From: Bacteroidia bacterium
GTDB taxonomy: Bacteria; Bacteroidota; Bacteroidia; Bacteroidales; Paludibacteraceae
Assembly: GCA_021152555.1 (NCBI GenBank)
Contig: JAGKVE010000006.1
Coordinates: forward strand, 1 to 64,000
Direction of reading: 5' to 3'
Length of the DNA stretch: 64,000 nt
The translations under genes and the position numbers were made by a program. Numbering within the stretch: position 1 is the stretch's first letter; the number at the start of each line of letters is the position of its first letter. The notes under the pieces were generated by a model. The model saw only the letters and a program-made list of their open reading frames with translations, was not told the origin of the DNA and did no database searches. Shown here piece by piece: positions 58,901 through 64,000 of this stretch.

Positions 58901-60399
58901 AAATCGTAAAAAAAATTGACATATATTTGCTGCAGAACTATCTGGGGCTGTTTTTGGCTACGTTCTTTATCGCAATTTTTATTCTGTTGATGCAGTTTAT
59001 GTGGATGCACGTAAACGACCTTGTAGGTAAGGGGATAGGTATATCCGTATTGGCAGAATTTTTTATTTATGCAACAGCCTCCGTTGTACCTCTGGCACTT
59101 CCATTGGCAATCTTGCTCAGTTCATTAATCGCTTTTGGTAACTTAGCAGAGAAATTCGAACTTACAGCCATGAAAGCAGCCGGAATATCGCTGTTCCGTA
59201 TTCTCCGTCCTTTGGCTTTTGCAGTAACAATCTTGAGTATCGGCGCATTTTACTTTAGTAACAACGTATTGCCTAAAGCTCAGACAAAGCTATGGGCCTT
59301 AATATTTTCTCTACGTCAGAAACAGCCAGAGCTGCAGATACCGGTTGGGGAATTTTATGATAAGATTAGCGGTTTTCACATTTATGTGCGCAATAAAACA
59401 CCCGAAGGAGAACTACTTAATTTAATGATATATGACTACTCGGGAGGCTTTGAAAACGCCAAAGTAATGGTTGCAGATACGGGACGGCTAATGACAAGTG
59501 CGGACAAGCAGTTTCTTATGCTTGATTTAGTTAATGGCGAGTCATTTGAAAACCTTGATCGTCAGCAGCAACGCGCTACAGGAACATCGCAAAATATACC
59601 TTATCGTCGTGAGACATTCTGTCATAAGCAAATTATTATTGATTTTTCTACAGATTTCAACCGTTTTGACGAGTCTGTTCTTGGAGACCAACATGTAAGT
59701 AAGGATGTGGCGCAATTGGTTCATTCTATTGATTCAGTACGAGGTGTATCACGCGAGCGATGCAACGAACAGAGCAGCAAATTGATTGCAGAGCGATATT
59801 TCGGGCGTGATAATGCACGCAGCGTTATTATTCCGGATAAACTTACCAAAGGGGAAAAAGAAACGTATAATCTTCAAGAACTTTGGAATAATCTTGATGT
59901 CCCGCAACAACGGCAAGTATTAGCTATGGCGCGTGAACGTGCGCAAAACTACCGGGATCAGATTGAATATAATGCAATATTATTGGAAGATGCTGACAGA
60001 TATATTCGTAAACATGAGATAGAGTTGCACCGTAAGTTTACTTTGGCATTCGCATGTCTCGTTTTTTTCTTTATCGGAGCACCACTCGGCGCTATTATCC
60101 GGAAAGGCGGATTGGGAGCCCCGGTGGTAATATCTGTTATTCTATTTATTATTTATTACATTATTGATAATACCGGATATAAGATGGCTCGTGAGGCGCT
60201 ATGGCCATGTTGGGCGGGAATGTGGCTCAGTTCATTCGTCCTGTTGCCTATAGGAGTATTCTTAACATATAAAGCAGCTACAGACTCACCTCTTTTTAAT
60301 CCGGAGGCATGGGTAATTGGAGCCAAACGACTGAAAGACAAAGTGAAAAATATGAAACATGAATATGAAAATAAATACCATACAAGAAGCATTGGATGA
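58897..60399 (+). CDS. LptF/LptG-family permease (YjgP/YjgQ)
   Basis: This 500-residue inner-membrane protein has three N-terminal hydrophobic segments, a periplasmic jelly-roll region (about 150-330), and three C-terminal segments, as in the LPS export permeases. It may pair with a second copy elsewhere to form LptB2FG. The start is a TTG (58897) that overlaps the cdd stop; the protein then begins KIVKKIDIYLLQNYLGLF, the expected N-terminus. Confidence 0.88.
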   Translation: MKIVKKIDIYLLQNYLGLFLATFFIAIFILLMQFMWMHVNDLVGKGIGISVLAEFFIYATASVVPLALPLAILLSSLIAFGNLAEKFELTAMKAAGISLFRILRPLAFAVTILSIGAFYFSNNVLPKAQTKLWALIFSLRQKQPELQIPVGEFYDKISGFHIYVRNKTPEGELLNLMIYDYSGGFENAKVMVADTGRLMTSADKQFLMLDLVNGESFENLDRQQQRATGTSQNIPYRRETFCHKQIIIDFSTDFNRFDESVLGDQHVSKDVAQLVHSIDSVRGVSRERCNEQSSKLIAERYFGRDNARSVIIPDKLTKGEKETYNLQELWNNLDVPQQRQVLAMARERAQNYRDQIEYNAILLEDADRYIRKHEIELHRKFTLAFACLVFFFIGAPLGAIIRKGGLGAPVVISVILFIIYYIIDNTGYKMAREALWPCWAGMWLSSFVLLPIGVFLTYKAATDSPLFNPEAWVIGAKRLKDKVKNMKHEYENKYHTRSIG

Positions 60400-61633
60400 T
60401 TTCCGTCAGGGAAAATTCGTGATTGTAGTCGATGATGAAGACCGTGAAAATGAGGGTGATTTTATTGTGGCTGCAGAAAAAATTACACCGGAAAAGGTGA
60501 ATTTTATGCTGCAACATGGTAGAGGAGTGCTTTGCTGCCCGATAACGGAGGAACGATGCGCGGAATTGGATTTGATGCATCAAGTGGCGAATAACACATC
60601 TATGCTCGGTACTCCTTTTACCGTAACTGTAGATAAATTGGAGGGATGTACAACGGGGGTATCTGCAGCTGATCGTGCTGCAACAATCTGTGCTCTCGCA
60701 GATCCTTCTTCCAAACCGGAAACATTTGGACGGCCAGGTCATATTAATCCATTATACGCCAAGGCGGGTGGGGTATTACAACGAGCCGGACATACGGAGG
60801 CCGGGGTTGATCTTGCCCGCTTGTCAGGTTTGCGCCCTGCTGCTGCGCTCATCGAGATAATGAATGCAGACGGCACTATGGCGCGCATGCCGCAACTGCA
60901 AGAGGTGGCACGAGAGTTCGGACTTAAGATGATAACAATCAAAGATCTAATCGCATACCGGCTAAAAACAGAAAATAGCGAAGCAAAAGTTGCGTATTGT
61001 GATGATGAGGTTAAAACGAAAGACGAACCTCCTTCAACAACACTTATAGAACGTGGAGAGACGGTCTTTCTTCCAACCCGTAATGGCGAATTCATGCTGA
61101 CACCTTTCCGTGATTTGACCACTGGTTTGGAACATGTGGCGCTCACAAAAGGAGAATGGAATGCTGATGAGCCCATATTATGCCGTGTGCATTCAAGTTG
61201 TATGACCGGCGATATATTTGGCTCAATGCGTTGCGAATGCGGTGAGCAATTGGGAAAGGCAATGCGGATGATAGAAACTGAGGGGCGCGGAATAATCGTT
61301 TATATGAATCAGGAAGGACGCGGCATAGGTCTAATGAATAAAATCCGCGCATACAAACTGCAAGAACAAGGAGAAGATACTGTAGAGGCAAATGTGCATC
61401 TTGGCTTTAGACCGGACGAGCGTGACTATGGCGTCGGGGCGCAGATATTGCGGCAAATGGGGGCATATAAACTGCGTCTAATGACCAATAATCCTGTAAA
61501 GCGTGTCGGATTGGAAAGTTATGGCATCGAAATAGTCGAAAATATACCGATTGAAATCCAACCGAACTACTGGAACATGCGCTATATGAAAACAAAAAAA
61601 GAAAAAATGCATCATGATTTGAAGCTTGTTTAA
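60359..61633 (+). CDS. ribBA: Bifunctional 3,4-dihydroxy-2-butanone-4-phosphate synthase / GTP cyclohydrolase II
   Basis: This 424-residue enzyme of riboflavin synthesis has an N-terminal DHBP synthase with VVDDEDRENEGDFI and GRPGHINPL. The C-terminal GTP cyclohydrolase II has zinc cysteines in CMTGDIFGSMRCECGEQ and the active-site MNQEGRGIGLMNK. It overlaps the permease gene by 41 bases (35 if the second ATG at 60365 is used). Confidence 0.96.
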   Translation: MNMKINTIQEALDDFRQGKFVIVVDDEDRENEGDFIVAAEKITPEKVNFMLQHGRGVLCCPITEERCAELDLMHQVANNTSMLGTPFTVTVDKLEGCTTGVSAADRAATICALADPSSKPETFGRPGHINPLYAKAGGVLQRAGHTEAGVDLARLSGLRPAAALIEIMNADGTMARMPQLQEVAREFGLKMITIKDLIAYRLKTENSEAKVAYCDDEVKTKDEPPSTTLIERGETVFLPTRNGEFMLTPFRDLTTGLEHVALTKGEWNADEPILCRVHSSCMTGDIFGSMRCECGEQLGKAMRMIETEGRGIIVYMNQEGRGIGLMNKIRAYKLQEQGEDTVEANVHLGFRPDERDYGVGAQILRQMGAYKLRLMTNNPVKRVGLESYGIEIVENIPIEIQPNYWNMRYMKTKKEKMHHDLKLV

Positions 61634-61720
61634 TGACTTTGGCACAGTATTTGAAAGTACGTTCATACCCGATATACTAAATGTCGCGAATGATATATTA
61701 ACCTTTTAAAAGTTACGATT

Positions 61721-62983
61721 ATGAAAAAATTAACTACACTTCTGATGACGTTGATGCTTGCAAGCATGGCGTTATGGGCGGAAGAAACCATTACCGTTTC
61801 TGCCAATAGTTCGGACATCTCTGAGGGCCTGGACCTGAAGGTAGTTGCTAAACTATTTGCAGAGGCAAAGAACCTTGAGGAGTTCGAGACAATGCTCAAT
61901 AATCCAGACAGCGCATTCTGCAATCTCGATCTCAATGGAGATGGTCAAGTAGATTACTTACGCGTAGTGGAAATAGGTGAGGGGAACAAGCGTCTTATCG
62001 TTCTTCAGGCTATTTTGGCTAAAGACATCTTCCAAGATGTAGCGTCTATATATGTAGAAAAGAATGAAAAAAACGAGGTGTCGGTTCAGATAATAGGTGA
62101 TGAGTATGTATATGGCACCAATTATATAATAGAGCCTGTGTATGTATATAGACCGGTAATATACGATTGGTTCTGGAGCCCCGCTTGGTACGCATGGACA
62201 TCTCCTTGGTATTGGGGATATTGGCCAGGTTGGTGGTATGCACATAATTGTTGGGCACATGATTGGTATTGGCATCACTGCTATGCTTTCCATCATCACC
62301 ACCATTATTGCTCATTCCGCCCTGGACGCACAGTTCGCCATGGGTATCAGGAGTTGCACAGTACTGTAGGACGTAGAGATTATGCAGTAGTCCATCCGGA
62401 TAATTCGTTCGCACGTCGAAATCGTGGGATGACCAATGCACGAGAGATTAGAAACACCTCAAGTGTTCGTCCCACCCGCACTGCAGGCATTGAACGCAGT
62501 GCAGCAAATGGACATGTTCGCTCTTTTGGTAGTGAACGGTTAGCGAACAATCGTACATTTGGTAGTACAAACACAGCAGTAAGCCGTAGCACGTCACCTA
62601 ATACGGCTACGCGCGGCGCAAGCAACACAAATGCAACAACGCGTACAGCCAGAGTAACAACTACGCAATCAGCGAGTTCTATCAACCGCAGTACGAATGT
62701 AGCGAAACGCAGTACAAGTACTGTAAGTCGTAGTACAAGCGCTACCAATCGCAGCTCAAGTACGTCAAGTCGGACTTCTAATGCTACAAGCCGTAGCTCT
62801 GTAACTCGGTCAACTAGTGTAAATGCTCCATCTCGTAGTAGTTCCGGCAGTAGCCGCTCTAGTGGAGGTACATATTCAGGAGGCAGCCGTTCTGGTGGAA
62901 GTACCTATTCGGGAGGAGGTTATAGTGGGGGAAGCCGTGGTGGAGGAAGTTCTTCCGCTGGCGGAGGACGCTCTAGCAGATAA
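61721..62983 (+). CDS. Secreted protein with His/Trp-rich middle and Arg/Ser/Gly-rich C-terminus
   Basis: This 420-residue protein has a signal peptide (about 1-20). A folded N-terminal part (25-130, with DLNGDGQVDYLRVVEI, an EF-hand-like loop) is followed by a Trp/His-rich patch (about 150-200, WHHCYAFHHHHHYC). The C-terminus is a 190-residue low-complexity tail of Arg-Ser-Thr and Gly-Ser repeats. The tail is strongly basic and probably disordered. No family is recognised beyond the similarity of its first half to DUF3300-type membrane-associated proteins, which is uncertain. Confidence 0.75.
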   Translation: MKKLTTLLMTLMLASMALWAEETITVSANSSDISEGLDLKVVAKLFAEAKNLEEFETMLNNPDSAFCNLDLNGDGQVDYLRVVEIGEGNKRLIVLQAILAKDIFQDVASIYVEKNEKNEVSVQIIGDEYVYGTNYIIEPVYVYRPVIYDWFWSPAWYAWTSPWYWGYWPGWWYAHNCWAHDWYWHHCYAFHHHHHYCSFRPGRTVRHGYQELHSTVGRRDYAVVHPDNSFARRNRGMTNAREIRNTSSVRPTRTAGIERSAANGHVRSFGSERLANNRTFGSTNTAVSRSTSPNTATRGASNTNATTRTARVTTTQSASSINRSTNVAKRSTSTVSRSTSATNRSSSTSSRTSNATSRSSVTRSTSVNAPSRSSSGSSRSSGGTYSGGSRSGGSTYSGGGYSGGSRGGGSSSAGGGRSSR

Positions 62984-62987
62984 ATAT

Positions 62988-63021
62988 AAAAAGGTGGTCA
63001 TTTCATACTGACCACCTTTTT
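62988..63021. terminator. Bidirectional terminator between the secreted-protein gene and aspA
   Basis: AAAAAGGTGGTCA (62988-63000) pairs perfectly with TGACCACCTTTTT (63009-63021) and serves both converging genes. Confidence 0.9.
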
Positions 63022-63037
63022 ATTATCATATTTCGCT

Positions 63038-64000
63038 TTAATGCGCTGTCAGCATATTAGCAGGATTTAGGATTTTATCCAATTGCTCTTTAGTCATAAG
63101 TCCATGCTCAAGAACGAGGTTATAAACGCTTTTCCCTGTTTCCAAAGCTTCTTTGGCGATTTTTGTAGATGCTTTATAACCGATAATTGGATTAAGAGCC
63201 GTAACTATTCCGATGGAGTGCTTAACAGTCTCAAGATTATGTTCACGGTTGATAGTTATACCATCAATACATTTTTCACGCAGAATAGCCATGACGTTGC
63301 ATAACCATGTTATTGACTCAAAAATACATTCTGTAATAATGGGTTCCATTACATTGAGTTGTAACTGGCCGGCCTCCGCAGCATAAGTAACAGTAGTATC
63401 GTTTCCGATAACCTTAAAACAAACTTGATTGGTAACTTCAGGGATGACGGGATTGACCTTACCGGGCATAATAGAACTACCAGGAGCCATAGGTGGGAGA
63501 TTAATCTCATGTAATCCACAACGTGGACCTGATGCCATTAAGCGCAAGTCATTGCATATTTTACTTAGTTTTACAGCCAAACGTTTGAGTGCTGCCGAAT
63601 AACTGACATATGCTCCTGTATCAGGTGTGGCCTCAACAAGATCACTTGCCAGAACAAAAGGTTCTCCTGTTAATTCGCGCATCTTTTTGATGCATAATTC
63701 AGCGTACCCGGCTCTGGCATTAAGTCCGGTTCCGATAGCGGTACCACCCATATTTATTTCGTAAAGCAGGTTGACATTGCGTTCCAGATTTGAAACTTCT
63801 TCCTCAAGGTTATTGGCAAATGCGTGGAACTCCTGGCCGCTTGTCATAGGGACAGCGTCTTGCAATTGCGTACGTCCCATCTTAATCGAATCTTTGAATT
63901 CGTCGCCTTTAGCGCGAAGGGAGGATATAAGTTTTTTTAACTCTTCTTCGAGGCCGCGATTGGTGCGAATAAAAGCATATCTGAACGCGGAAGGGTACGC
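63038..64000 (-). CDS. aspA: Aspartate ammonia-lyase, C-terminal part (runs off the window)
   Basis: The minus strand is open without a stop from 63038 to the window edge and encodes at least 320 residues of an aspartase/fumarase-family enzyme. The family signature GSSIMPGKVNP is present, as is MGRTQLQDAVPMTSGQEF. It converts aspartate to fumarate and ammonia. Aspartase is preferred to fumarase C from the GTGLNARAGYAELCI segment. The N-terminus lies outside the window. Confidence 0.9.
   Translation of the reverse strand, partial: AYPSAFRYAFIRTNRGLEEELKKLISSLRAKGDEFKDSIKMGRTQLQDAVPMTSGQEFHAFANNLEEEVSNLERNVNLLYEINMGGTAIGTGLNARAGYAELCIKKMRELTGEPFVLASDLVEATPDTGAYVSYSAALKRLAVKLSKICNDLRLMASGPRCGLHEINLPPMAPGSSIMPGKVNPVIPEVTNQVCFKVIGNDTTVTYAAEAGQLQLNVMEPIITECIFESITWLCNVMAILREKCIDGITINREHNLETVKHSIGIVTALNPIIGYKASTKIAKEALETGKSVYNLVLEHGLMTKEQLDKILNPANMLTAH

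Overview
The window is a Bacteroidales (Bacteroidota) chromosome carrying a nearly complete 39.6 kb prophage. The host assignment rests on promoters of the TTTG-N19/20-TAnnTTTG type in front of most genes, weak Shine-Dalgarno sites, a type IX secretion plug-domain protein and a fused KorA-type ferredoxin oxidoreductase subunit. The genus cannot be fixed from the sequence.

Left chromosomal arm (1-5525): gcvP, two tandem YitT-family membrane proteins and tRNA-Ser(CGA), then a terminator and a 21-bp remnant of a tRNA-Thr 3' end inside a long imperfect palindrome.

Prophage (5526-45156): a perfect 31-bp direct repeat, the 3' part of tRNA-Thr(CGT), bounds the element. The intact tRNA is at the right end, next to a tyrosine integrase. 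The order inside is: (a) regulator and early genes at 6.0-14.3 kb, including a roughly 600-nt gene-free, strongly folding RNA-like stretch with a tRNA-like 3' end and a 1276-aa primase/P-loop ATPase; (b) a HicAB toxin-antitoxin cassette and a serine recombinase at 14.5-15.9 kb; (c) a plus-strand operon at 15.97-19.09 kb that includes a SufE-like protein; (d) a minus-strand operon (holin, two unknowns, portal, terminase small and large) interrupted by an iteron/AT-rich origin-like region at 21.96-22.30 kb and by an orphan plus-strand small RNA at 24.0 kb; (e) a plus-strand capsid module (S49 protease, major capsid candidate, putative tail tube); (f) an accessory island at 30.0-33.1 kb with a NYN-domain protein, an Abi/HEPN protein and small genes; (g) tape measure, tail, lysis genes and integrase. 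The long tape measure indicates a siphovirus.

Promoters fall into two classes. Six phage structural-gene promoters share an extended GTCTTTT(G) around the -33 position, and three of them carry the palindrome TTTTGC-N6-GCAAAA, which suggests a co-regulated late regulon. The accessory genes instead use promoters that closely resemble the host tRNA promoters in this window, as expected for genes expressed in the lysogen. The most interesting part is the accessory island. The NYN and Abi genes sit behind an identical 61-bp repeat, and each has a structured leader RNA. The NYN leader contains two tandem hairpins with compensatory base changes. The Abi leader is a roughly 110-nt multi-hairpin RNA ending in a perfect intrinsic terminator just before the start codon, the layout of an RNA-antitoxin/RNase-toxin (type III-like) system. 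The orphan RNA at 24 kb shares a motif with the Abi leader.

Right chromosomal arm (45203-64000): type IX plug-domain protein, an AraC-family remnant, yceD-rpmF, an RluB/RsuA-type pseudouridine synthase, an MMPL/RND exporter, two tandem ABC-2 permeases, an aminotransferase, korA-korB, cdd, an LptF/G-type permease, ribBA, a secreted Arg/Ser-rich protein and the C-terminal part of aspA. All identifications were made by reading motifs; no database search was run.
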